A DNA stretch of 24,066 bases from JAQIBY01 sp964527535. Lineage in GTDB: Bacteria > Bacteroidota > Bacteroidia > Bacteroidales > ML635J-15. Position 1 is the stretch's first letter, and the number at the start of each line of letters is the position of its first letter. The notes under the pieces are model-generated. The model saw nothing but the letters and a program-made list of their open reading frames with translations, was not told where the DNA came from and did not search any database. Position numbers and translations under genes: made by a program. The stretch spans positions 1 through 24,066 of the forward strand of contig CAZGPW010000264.1 in NCBI GenBank assembly GCA_964527535.1, in the 5' to 3' direction. Below are positions 1 to 6,926 of the stretch, piece by piece.

Positions 1-20
1 TTTCATAATTTTGGCTGCTC

Positions 21-76
21 TCGGCATAGCTCAAGCAACCCTTCGACTGCGCTCAGGACATCGGCTTGGCTCTGCC
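21..76. repeat. Imperfect inverted/direct repeat, REP-like
   Basis: The arms at 23-36 (GGCATAGCTCAAGC) and 63-76 (GGCTTGGCTCTGCC) are imperfect inverted copies. The starts TCGGCATAGCTC (21-32) and TCGGCTTGGCTC (61-72) are also near-identical direct copies. Between them lies CTTCGACTGCGCTCAGGACA, a GC-rich stretch unlike the surrounding AT-rich spacer. This layout resembles short interspersed palindromic elements found between genes, but only one copy is visible here. Whether it is multicopy in the genome cannot be judged from the window. Confidence 0.4.
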
Positions 77-80
77 CTCG

Positions 81-109
81 TTTGCACAAAATTTGCACAA
101 AATTTGCAG
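81..109. repeat. 11-bp tandem repeat, about 2.6 copies
   Basis: The unit TTTGCACAAAA occurs at 81-91 and again at 92-102, followed by a partial unit TTTGCA at 103-108. It lies in non-coding spacer beyond the 3' end of the leftward pump operon. No function is apparent. Confidence 0.6.
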
Positions 110-120
110 TAGAACCAGAA

Positions 121-186
121 TAATTTATTTATATCCAATGGTGTTTTGCGACTTAATTTATCGAAATCCAATGGTGTTTATATTTG
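121..186. repeat. 33-bp imperfect tandem duplication
   Basis: Two units, 121-153 and 154-186, share TAATTTAT at their starts (121-128 and 154-161) and ATCCAATGGTGTTT in the middle (133-146 and 166-179), an exact 33-base offset. The bases between the shared blocks differ. No protein-coding explanation is evident. It may be a remnant of an intergenic repeat family. Confidence 0.6.
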
Positions 187-196
187 TTGATAGGTG

Positions 197-215
197 TCCT
201 GTCCGTAAAACAGGA
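197..215 (-). terminator. Weak hairpin after the pump operon
   Basis: TCCTGT (197-202) and ACAGGA (210-215) form a 6-bp stem with a 7-base loop, about 30 bases past the stop of the last leftward gene. There is no T-run on the transcript side, so this is only a possible transcription end or RNA-stabilising hairpin. Confidence 0.3.
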
Positions 216-245
216 TGCAGGTTCATTCATACCGGAACGAAACAA

Positions 246-539
246 TTATACCATTTTCTCAACATTCCAGACAAAAGCGCGGATACCCACCTCTTCGTTG
301 ATGGCATCAATTTTTTTGACAGCTTCGAGTATTTTATCCACTTTATCATCTTCGACTATGGCCATAATAGCGTTGTTTTGTTCAGGCCAGGTATGTGTAC
401 CCATGTGAGGGACTCCGTCTTTGCTGCCACGTCCAAAAATGGTGTTCCATTGGGTAAATCCACGAATGTTCAGATAATCGAGCATATAATCCACTTTCTC
501 TGAATGCGCCTGGTTGAATATGATAAATACTGATTTCAT
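246..539 (-). CDS. PII-like small regulatory protein of the efflux operon
   Basis: This 97-residue cytosolic protein has the layout of a short PII/CutA-like ferredoxin-fold subunit. A beta strand (MKSVFIIFNQ) leads into a helix (about 12-25), then a central loop, a second strand (NAIMAIVEDD), a second helix (about 65-79) and a final strand (GIRAFVWNVEKMV). Where classical PII proteins carry the long T-loop, this one has a compact loop, FGRGSKDGVPHMGTHTWP (35-52). Its His45, His49 and Trp51 could bind a metal or small ligand. Family knowledge: divergent PII-like proteins are often encoded beside RND efflux systems. It is the last gene of the five-gene leftward operon, 36 bp after the permease gene, so a role in sensing or modulating the pump is the natural inference. 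The ligand is unknown. It is clearly shorter than GlnB (112 residues) and lacks the standard T-loop tyrosine region, so it should not be called GlnB. Confidence 0.8.
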   Translation of the reverse strand: MKSVFIIFNQAHSEKVDYMLDYLNIRGFTQWNTIFGRGSKDGVPHMGTHTWPEQNNAIMAIVEDDKVDKILEAVKKIDAINEEVGIRAFVWNVEKMV

Positions 540-575
540 CTTTGTTTGCTTTAATTGTTTATCAATGCTAATGCA

Positions 576-3500
576 TCAATTTAAAAATTGATAATTTTTT
601 CTCAGTTTCGCTTTCTTATTGCGTTCACCGCTGCGGGTAAACAACATATATACCACAGGAACAATCACCATTGTAATGATGGTTGAAGCAATGAGGCCGC
701 CAATGACGGAAATTCCCATGGGACTCCATATTTCAGAGCCTTCGCCTGTGCTTAGTGCCAGAGGTAACATCCCAAGAATGGTGGTAACAGCTGTCATCAA
801 CACAGGCCTTAACCTTGACCGGCCGGATAACACAATAGCTTCTGCAAGGGGATGCCCCCTGTCACGCATAAGGTTAATGTAATCTACCAGCACAATGGCA
901 TTTTTGACCACAATGCCTACCAGCATAACAGCTCCCAAAGCAGCAATGATACTCAACGGTTTGCCGGCTATCAACAAAGCAATAATGACCCCTGTAAAGG
1001 CAAAGGGAATGGAAAACATAATGATAAAAGGCATTTTAAGGGATTCAAACTGTGATGCCATCACGAGATATACCAGTACAAGGCTGAGTATCAACAACAG
1101 AGCCAGATCCTGAAATCCTTCCTGCTGGTCTTCGTAAGCGCCACCGACTTCCACCATGAAACCTGCAGGAACATCAGTGTTGTCAATGACTTCCTGCATC
1201 TGCTCAGCCAGTGTTCCCATGCTGGTTTTGTATGGCGTTGCCGATACAGTCACAACTCGTTCGCGTCGCTTGCGTTCGATGTTAGGAGGGGCATAATATT
1301 CTTCTATTTTACCAAGCTCGCCAAGGCGGACATATGTTCCCATCGGTGTTTGTACAGCGATGTTTTTAATGTCTGAAATGCTGTTCCGGTATTCTTTCTT
1401 GAAACGCAAGACCACATCGTATTCTTCACCTTGTTCACGGAATTTCGTTGCGGTAAGGCCTTCGACACGATTGTACAAAGCCGACGATACCATGGCAGTA
1501 TTCAATCCATTAGCAGCCAGTTTACTTCTGTCAAGATCTACTTGCAACTCCGGTTTTTCATCTTCCCTGCTGATTTTAATATCACGGGCGCCCGGAATAT
1601 TACGGACACTGTCAGCAAGTTGTTTGGCAAGGCGTGTGGATTTTTCAATATCATAGCCATAAATTTCAAGGTCAATGTTGTTTTGAGCCAATCCTCCTGT
1701 CATACCGCCCCCAGTGTTGACGTTGTATTTAATGATTTCGGGAAACACCTTCAGTTCTTTCCTGACGGCTTCCATTATTTCCCAGACGGATGTGTCTCTT
1801 TCACTGGAATTCTTCAGGCGCACTGTATAGTTGATGATATTTGACCCTGTAGAGCGGAACATGGAAAGGAAACTACCTTCATCATCAGCACCGGCAGATG
1901 TGGATACCAGTTCAACCTGTGGAAATTTATTAAAAAGGATGCTATCGATTTTGCGGGCAATTTTTACGGATTCGTCCACACGAACACCAGCTTGCAATTC
2001 AACGGAAATATTAAAACGGTCTTCGTCTGTTTCTGGCATAAATTCAGTTCCCAGTTTGGGTGCTAAAAGCACTGTGCCAATAACGATTCCAAGTGCAGAG
2101 AATATAATTATACGTTTGTTGGATAAGCTCCATTTCAATACCCTCGCATACCAATTATCAAGCTTATCAAGCATGGGGCGTATGGTGCGGTCATAACTAA
2201 ATTTCCTGGGTTTTTTGTGTTTTTTCTTCAGGCGCAGCAATTTCGAACTGAGCATTGGTGTCAGGCTGATTGCAGCAATCGTAGAGGTTGTTACTGTGAT
2301 GGTGACAATCCAGCCCAATTGCCTGAACATGATTCCGGTCATTCCGCCCACCATGGTCATGGGGAAAAATACGGCCACCACTGTCAAGGTAGTGACAATT
2401 ACAGCCAGCCAAACCTCATTGGTAGCATAAATTGCCGCTTCCCTGGGGCTGCTCCCTCTTTCAATGTGTTTGCTGATGTTCTCAAGCACCACAATGGCAT
2501 CATCCACTACCATCCCAATGGCAATGGCAAGTGCTGATAAAGAAATAATGTTGATGGAATTGCCGGTAAGCCTGAGGTAAATAAAGGTGACGATCAAGGA
2601 AATGGGTATTGTCAGTACCACAATAAAGGTAGCGCGCCACCGACCGAGAAAAAACAACACCACCACAACCACAAAGAGCATCGCGAACATCAATGTCCTG
2701 GCCAGGTTATTGATTGATCCTTTAATAAAATCGCTGGAATCAAAAATGGTTTGCACCTTGACATCAGGAGGCAGGTTATCTTTCAGTTCCTCCATTTTTT
2801 TATTCACCTGTTTGGCGATGTTGACCGTATTTGCCCCGGATTGTTTCATCACCATCATGCGGACGCCTTTTTTTCCATTGATTTTTTCATCCATGGTCAT
2901 TTCCCGGATGGAATCCCTGACAGTAGCCACATCTTTCAGGTATATTGGTTTTCCCTGAACGTTCCCAATGGCAATGTCTTCAATGAAATCGCTGGATTTA
3001 AATTCACCTTCCACACGCAGAGGATAATCCATTTTACCCATCTCTATGTTTCCGGTTGGCATGTTCATGTTTTCGGCAGCAAGAATTTGTCCTATCTGTT
3101 CAATGGTCAAATTATAAGCTTCCAGCCGGCGGGGATTAAATTCCACTGCGATTTCACGGGTTGGCGTTGCTACCACACTAACAGAACCAATGCCCTCAAT
3201 GCGGTTCAATGGATTGACAAAGACTTCTTCGAGCAGTTTTTCCAGCCCCTCGTAGTTTTCATCTGCGGTGATGGCGAACATTTGTATCGGCATCATGCTG
3301 GAATTAAACTTAAATATTTGTGGATCTTCTGCGGCATCCGGTAATTCGTCTTCGACAAAAGCAAGCGCATCACGGATGTTATTGGCAGCTTCGCTTAAGT
3401 CAGTCTCATACTCAAACTCCAGTATCACAATTGAAAGGTTATCTCTGGATACAGAAGATATTTCCTTTAAATCATCCACCGTATTGAGTCCATCTTCAAT

Positions 3501-3698
3501 GGGTTCACTTATATTGGTCTCAATATCTTTGGCACTGGCACCGGGATAGGTTGTGAAAACGGTAATTGACGGTATTTCAATTTCAGGATACAGATCCACC
3601 GGTAATTTATATACCGAATATATGCCCAGGACAATAATGGCAATAAATATCATCAATGTGGTAACGGGCTTCTTAACTGCACTGCTATAAATACTCAT
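576..3698 (-). CDS. RND efflux permease, HAE1/AcrB type
   Basis: This is the inner-membrane proton-driven pump subunit of a tripartite efflux system. At 1040 residues it is the normal length for an AcrB/MexB-type RND permease. TM1 lies near residues 12-30, the first periplasmic porter half at about 33-330, TM2-TM6 at about 333-485, TM7 at about 528-547, the second porter half at about 550-860 and TM8-TM12 at about 863-1021. The TM4 proton-relay acids are visible as Asp399-Asp400 in GMVVDDAIVVLEN, and the matching TM10 lysine is Lys932 in GIVVKNAIVLVDY. The ASQFESL motif (881-887) is typical of HAE pumps. The paired Asp-Asp relay argues for export of organic compounds rather than the heavy-metal (CusA) branch, but the substrate cannot be read from sequence. 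It sits 30 bp after the adaptor gene in the same operon and is intact. Confidence 0.95.
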   Translation of the reverse strand: MSIYSSAVKKPVTTLMIFIAIIVLGIYSVYKLPVDLYPEIEIPSITVFTTYPGASAKDIETNISEPIEDGLNTVDDLKEISSVSRDNLSIVILEFEYETDLSEAANNIRDALAFVEDELPDAAEDPQIFKFNSSMMPIQMFAITADENYEGLEKLLEEVFVNPLNRIEGIGSVSVVATPTREIAVEFNPRRLEAYNLTIEQIGQILAAENMNMPTGNIEMGKMDYPLRVEGEFKSSDFIEDIAIGNVQGKPIYLKDVATVRDSIREMTMDEKINGKKGVRMMVMKQSGANTVNIAKQVNKKMEELKDNLPPDVKVQTIFDSSDFIKGSINNLARTLMFAMLFVVVVVLFFLGRWRATFIVVLTIPISLIVTFIYLRLTGNSINIISLSALAIAIGMVVDDAIVVLENISKHIERGSSPREAAIYATNEVWLAVIVTTLTVVAVFFPMTMVGGMTGIMFRQLGWIVTITVTTSTIAAISLTPMLSSKLLRLKKKHKKPRKFSYDRTIRPMLDKLDNWYARVLKWSLSNKRIIIFSALGIVIGTVLLAPKLGTEFMPETDEDRFNISVELQAGVRVDESVKIARKIDSILFNKFPQVELVSTSAGADDEGSFLSMFRSTGSNIINYTVRLKNSSERDTSVWEIMEAVRKELKVFPEIIKYNVNTGGGMTGGLAQNNIDLEIYGYDIEKSTRLAKQLADSVRNIPGARDIKISREDEKPELQVDLDRSKLAANGLNTAMVSSALYNRVEGLTATKFREQGEEYDVVLRFKKEYRNSISDIKNIAVQTPMGTYVRLGELGKIEEYYAPPNIERKRRERVVTVSATPYKTSMGTLAEQMQEVIDNTDVPAGFMVEVGGAYEDQQEGFQDLALLLILSLVLVYLVMASQFESLKMPFIIMFSIPFAFTGVIIALLIAGKPLSIIAALGAVMLVGIVVKNAIVLVDYINLMRDRGHPLAEAIVLSGRSRLRPVLMTAVTTILGMLPLALSTGEGSEIWSPMGISVIGGLIASTIITMVIVPVVYMLFTRSGERNKKAKLRKNYQFLN

Positions 3699-3728
3699 GG
3701 GTTACAATTTTAAACGACTTTACCTGGG

Positions 3729-4778
3729 TTAATTATTTCTTTTTACCTTAATGCTGTCGCCATGTCTCAAATTTGCCTGACCGGCGACAATTAAATCCAT
3801 GCCTGGTTCAAGTTCGTCCGAAATAATTTCGAACTGATCATCAAAACGATCGCCTATTTTTACAGGGATTTTTCTTGCTGTTCCGTTTTCAGCCATAAAT
3901 ACATAACGGTTGTTTGTCCCTTCCTGCTTAATGACAGCAATAGCCGGGACAAGCATAGTAGCTTCATCTTTAATAGTGATGTGGACGGTAACAAACATGC
4001 CGGGACGCAATTTTTCATTTGGATTGGCAATTTTTATTTCAGTCTGAAAGGTACGGGTTGCCGGATCAATAGTTGGATATTTACGGTACACTTTCCCTGA
4101 AAATAATTCGTTTGGATATATATCAGATGTGATTTGTGCTTTCATTCCTTCCCTAATGTAGGGAAATTGCCGTTCTGAAATGCTTACTTTTACTTTCATT
4201 GGTGATATTTGCATGAGGGTAACCACCGCTGCTTTTCCGGCTTGTGTATTGGGTGCGCCTGAGTACATTTCTCCGTTTTCATAGTGTTTGGCTGTAACAA
4301 TTCCGGGAAAAGGAGCCTCCAGGGATGTGTTTTCCTGAAGAAATTCGATGTTGGCTTTTGCCAGCTCAAACTGTGTTTTTGCCTGATCGTATTGTTGTTT
4401 TGAAATGCTGTTTAAATCATTCAATGTATCCATCCGTTGAAAATTGGTACGTGCATTATCGAGTTGTATCAGTGCCTGAGTAAGTTCCGTCTGGTCCATC
4501 TGTACCAATTTTTGTCCTTTGGTTACATAATCCCCCTCATCCACAAAGATTTTTTTGATCCTCCCCGGTTTCGCGGGGGCAAAATACACCACTTCCCATG
4601 CTTCAAGATTGGCGGTATAAGATAATTTCCTTTCGATGGTGTCTTGTATCAATTCAGCAATTTTTACCGGTTGAATTTTGTCATCTTCCTGTGTGGTTTC
4701 CCTTTTCGAACCGGGATTACAAGCGGTAAATAAACCCGCAACAACCATCAGCCATACAACATTTCTTGTTTTCTTCAT
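3729..4778 (-). CDS. RND periplasmic adaptor (membrane fusion) lipoprotein
   Basis: This adaptor should link the RND permease to the TolC-like channel across the periplasm. It has 349 residues. The N-terminus is a lipoprotein signal with Cys20 in LFTAC. The residues after it (NPGSKRE) are not acidic, which fits retention in the periplasm rather than surface export. Two halves of the lipoyl/biotinyl-like domain lie at about 61-95 (FAPAKPGRIKKIFVDEGDYV) and 151-190 (SLEAPFPGIVTAKHYENGE), separated by a coiled-coil hairpin at about 96-150. The beta-barrel (about 190-270) and membrane-proximal domain follow, with the typical TRTFQTEIKIANPNEKLRPG segment. The gene starts 10 bp after the outer-membrane factor gene and precedes the permease gene, the usual order in Bacteroidota. 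Confidence 0.93.
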   Translation of the reverse strand: MKKTRNVVWLMVVAGLFTACNPGSKRETTQEDDKIQPVKIAELIQDTIERKLSYTANLEAWEVVYFAPAKPGRIKKIFVDEGDYVTKGQKLVQMDQTELTQALIQLDNARTNFQRMDTLNDLNSISKQQYDQAKTQFELAKANIEFLQENTSLEAPFPGIVTAKHYENGEMYSGAPNTQAGKAAVVTLMQISPMKVKVSISERQFPYIREGMKAQITSDIYPNELFSGKVYRKYPTIDPATRTFQTEIKIANPNEKLRPGMFVTVHITIKDEATMLVPAIAVIKQEGTNNRYVFMAENGTARKIPVKIGDRFDDQFEIISDELEPGMDLIVAGQANLRHGDSIKVKRNN

Positions 4779-4788
4779 CGCTATTGTT

Positions 4789-6180
4789 TTATAATTGATT
4801 GTATAATTTTTCCAGTTTTAAATTAGCCTGCATCAATTCCATGGCAGCGTTGAGGTAATTGCTTTCTGCTTCCAGGTAATTGGAATTGGCCTGGGTCAGA
4901 TCAAGGCTTGAGGACAATCCCTGTTTGTACTTATTTTGAACATTTTCCAGTACACGCAAAGCCACGTTTACATTTTCTTTTTGGGTCTGATAATTTTCAA
5001 AAGCATTGGTCAATTCATAGCGCAGTTGATTGTTCTGCATTAACAATTGTTCTTTGACCATGTTTTTGGTCCGTTTTGCTTTATCCAATTCAATGCGTGC
5101 TTTATCCAGGTTTGCTTTACGCACACCACTCGAAAAGATCGGTATTGACAAATTAAGGCCGGCAGCATTTCTGGGATTCATATCAAAACCACTGGTCATG
5201 ATTTTCTCAGTGTAGGTGTAAAAACCGGTAAGTGTTGGCCCATAAGCCCATTTTTCCATGTCGATGTGTTTTTCCTGTAATTTTTGTTGTGTTTCCAGCA
5301 GTTGATATTGTGGGTGGTGAGCCGGATCAAAGGAAATAGCCAATTTTGTGCTTATCTCAAGGTTTCCCATCAGTGCATCTAAAGAATCTGTGAGTTCAAT
5401 TTCCTGGTCATAATCCAGCCCCATTTGAAAATGCAGCATGTGATATGTCAGACGGGCATTTCGCTCCATTGCCCTTATCTGGTTTTCCAGTTTGGATTGG
5501 GTGATGCTGATCTGATCTACATCCACTTCTTCAGCGAGTCCGGATTGATACATGTTTTTGGTGTGTTGTTTGATTTTTTCCAGGTTTTCAATGTTTTTAT
5601 TTAACACATCAAGAATATTTTCAGTTACCAATATCATGTAATATGTGTTTTCGATGCTTTCTTTAACATCCAGTTCGGTAAGGGCAACATTTTGGCGTGC
5701 CATGTCTTTGGCAATTTTGGCTGTTTTTAAGCCTACCCAGTACTGCCCTCCGAAAATCAATTGTGATACCTGAACCTTTGCACTTGACTGGTCTGTCATT
5801 TTTATGGTGGTAGGGCCTGTGGATGTCATGGAATTCAGTAATTTCAGTATCTCCATATCTCCCTGATCCAGTACAGTAAAGTCAATATCAGGAGAACTGC
5901 TTTGATCACTGCTTCCAAACTCCAACTCTGCCTCATAATTGAAATTGGTCATGTAATCAAGGGTTCCGTTGACCTGGGGTAATCCCTGCCCGCGTGCAGC
6001 TTTGTATTGTTCTTCTGCTATGTGTACATCTTGTTTTGCATTCTGCAATTCCCGGTTGTGCTTTACAGCGTATTCCCGGGCTTCAGCAACCGAAAACTGC
6101 ATCACAGAATCCTGTGCAGATACAACCAGAAAAGCACCTTGGGCGAACATTATCAATATCAATTTCTTAATATCCATCAT
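4789..6180 (-). CDS. TolC-like outer-membrane efflux channel (OEP family)
   Basis: This 463-residue protein should form the trimeric outer-membrane channel and periplasmic tunnel of the efflux system. It has a signal peptide (about 1-23, ending VVSAQ) and no lipid-attachment cysteine. Two OEP-type repeats follow. The first (about 30-255) starts FSVAEAREYAVKHNRELQNA and contains long coiled helices. The second (about 285-463) ends with YKQGLSSSLDLTQANSNYLEAES and YLNAAMELMQANLKLEKL, a classic OEP ending. Two adjacent ATG codons occur at 6180 and 6177, and the first is used here. It lies 40 bp after the regulator gene and 10 bp before the adaptor gene. The middle of repeat 1 (SSDQSSSPDIDFTVLDQGDM) is a hydrophilic insertion that probably forms a loop. 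Confidence 0.93.
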   Translation of the reverse strand: MMDIKKLILIMFAQGAFLVVSAQDSVMQFSVAEAREYAVKHNRELQNAKQDVHIAEEQYKAARGQGLPQVNGTLDYMTNFNYEAELEFGSSDQSSSPDIDFTVLDQGDMEILKLLNSMTSTGPTTIKMTDQSSAKVQVSQLIFGGQYWVGLKTAKIAKDMARQNVALTELDVKESIENTYYMILVTENILDVLNKNIENLEKIKQHTKNMYQSGLAEEVDVDQISITQSKLENQIRAMERNARLTYHMLHFQMGLDYDQEIELTDSLDALMGNLEISTKLAISFDPAHHPQYQLLETQQKLQEKHIDMEKWAYGPTLTGFYTYTEKIMTSGFDMNPRNAAGLNLSIPIFSSGVRKANLDKARIELDKAKRTKNMVKEQLLMQNNQLRYELTNAFENYQTQKENVNVALRVLENVQNKYKQGLSSSLDLTQANSNYLEAESNYLNAAMELMQANLKLEKLYNQL

Positions 6181-6220
6181 ATCAAACCATATTTATTCTT
6201 ATGTATAACCAAAAACTTCC

Positions 6221-6688
6221 TTATCTGTTCTTTGAAAAAATGTCTTTCATTTTTTCGTAATTATCCAGAAACAATTCAGTTATTGTCATTAATTCTTTAT
6301 AATATTTGCTGTTTTCTGATTCGGGATCCGCTTTTAGCTCAATGATCTGTGTCATTAACTGGTTTTTTTGGATCATGGATTTTTTTACTTTCTCAAAAAG
6401 ATAAAACGGATCATGCCTTTTGATTTGAAAATACCGCTTCCTGTCTCCGGGTTTTGTTTCGTATTCAACTATTTCTTTTAACTGAAGGATTTTCAATGCT
6501 GTACTGGCAGAGCTCTTGCTAATGCTAAGCTCCTCCACAATTTCATCAAAGGTATATTGTTCTTTATCCATCACCATCAAAAGCGCCATTACCCTGCCCG
6601 CCACGGGCTGCATGCCTTCTTGTTCAGCATTCCTGCCAATGTATTCTATGAGCTCTTTTTGCTTTTGTGTTCTTTCTTCTGTGTCCAT
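6221..6688 (-). CDS. GbsR/MarR-type winged-helix regulator of the pump operon
   Basis: This cytosolic DNA-binding protein has 155 residues from the ATG at 6688. After an N-terminal helix (1-40) comes a winged helix: YTFDEIVEELSISKSSASTA (45-64) is the helix-turn-helix and YETKPGDRKRYFQI (76-89) forms the wing. The C-terminal helices probably dimerise. The fold matches the GbsR-like branch of MarR regulators, often the first gene of RND operons in Bacteroidota. The frame can be extended to a GTG at 6709, but the best promoter element (TATTTTTG read leftward, 6709-6716) would put the transcript start near 6702, inside that extension, so the ATG is preferred. It is first in the five-gene leftward operon. 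Autorepression of the pump is inferred from position, and the inducing ligand is unknown. Confidence 0.85.
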   Translation of the reverse strand: MDTEERTQKQKELIEYIGRNAEQEGMQPVAGRVMALLMVMDKEQYTFDEIVEELSISKSSASTALKILQLKEIVEYETKPGDRKRYFQIKRHDPFYLFEKVKKSMIQKNQLMTQIIELKADPESENSKYYKELMTITELFLDNYEKMKDIFSKNR

Positions 6689-6708
6689 AATAACATGTTT
6701 TAGAGCCA

Positions 6709-6716
6709 CAAAAATA
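6709..6716 (-). promoter_or_regulatory. Leftward TAnnTTTG promoter element of the efflux operon
   Basis: CAAAAATA on the given strand reads TATTTTTG leftward, an exact match to the Bacteroidota -7 element TAnnTTTG. It lies about 20 bases before the ATG at 6688. A clear TTG -33 element was not found at the usual distance. Confidence 0.45.
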
Positions 6717-6730
6717 ACAATGGTTTTATA

Positions 6731-6750
6731 AGTTCGGGAATAAAAGAACT
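6731..6750. promoter_or_regulatory. Dyad AGTTC-N10-GAACT, candidate operator
   Basis: AGTTC (6731-6735) and GAACT (6746-6750) form an inverted repeat with a 10-base spacer. It sits where the -33 region of the leftward efflux promoter should be. A MarR/GbsR dimer binding here would block transcription, so it is a candidate autoregulatory site. The arms are short and the match could be chance. Confidence 0.3.
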
Positions 6751-6806
6751 AAAAAACTATTAGAGTCCTGTTAAAGAAATATAAAGAGGGTAGATTTAAA
6801 AGAGGC

Positions 6807-6824
6807 AGCCCTGTGAACATGGCT
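6807..6824. promoter_or_regulatory. Imperfect 18-bp dyad in the divergent intergenic region
   Basis: AGCCCTGTGAACATGGCT is an interrupted palindrome (AGCC-n-TGT-GA-ACA-n-GGCT) lying between the leftward efflux operon and the rightward TPR regulator gene. It could be an operator for either side. There is no independent support. Confidence 0.25.
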
Positions 6825-6926
6825 TTAGTTGGGATAACACAAGCCTCATGCTGACTGTTGACAGAATACCTGTATTTTGTTTGTGCAGGCTGTATGAATG
6901 ATTAGTTATCGGTTTCTCAAGATAGA

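Noticed and set aside
81..186. Tandem repeats considered as a CRISPR array
   Set aside because: There are only two to three units, the repeats are of two unrelated kinds, there are no unique spacers of regular length and no cas genes nearby.
66..503. 145-residue rightward open frame over the PII-like gene
   Set aside because: It runs antisense to the PII-like gene, which has a clear fold and operon context. The translation has no signal of selection and begins in a repeat region.
2751..3344. 197-residue rightward open frame within the RND permease gene
   Set aside because: It is antisense to a fully conserved stretch of the permease. Its His/Phe-rich composition is typical of a shadow frame.
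576..3698. Permease considered as a heavy-metal (CusA/CzcA) RND pump because of the PII-like neighbour
   Set aside because: TM4 has the paired Asp-Asp and TM10 the lysine of the HAE branch, and no Met-rich metal path is seen.
6858..6886. TTGACA as a classical sigma-70 -35 box for the TPR regulator gene
   Set aside because: There is no TATAAT-like element at 16-18 bases and no TAnnTTTG at the Bacteroidota spacing. It is better treated as a possible TGTCA half-site.
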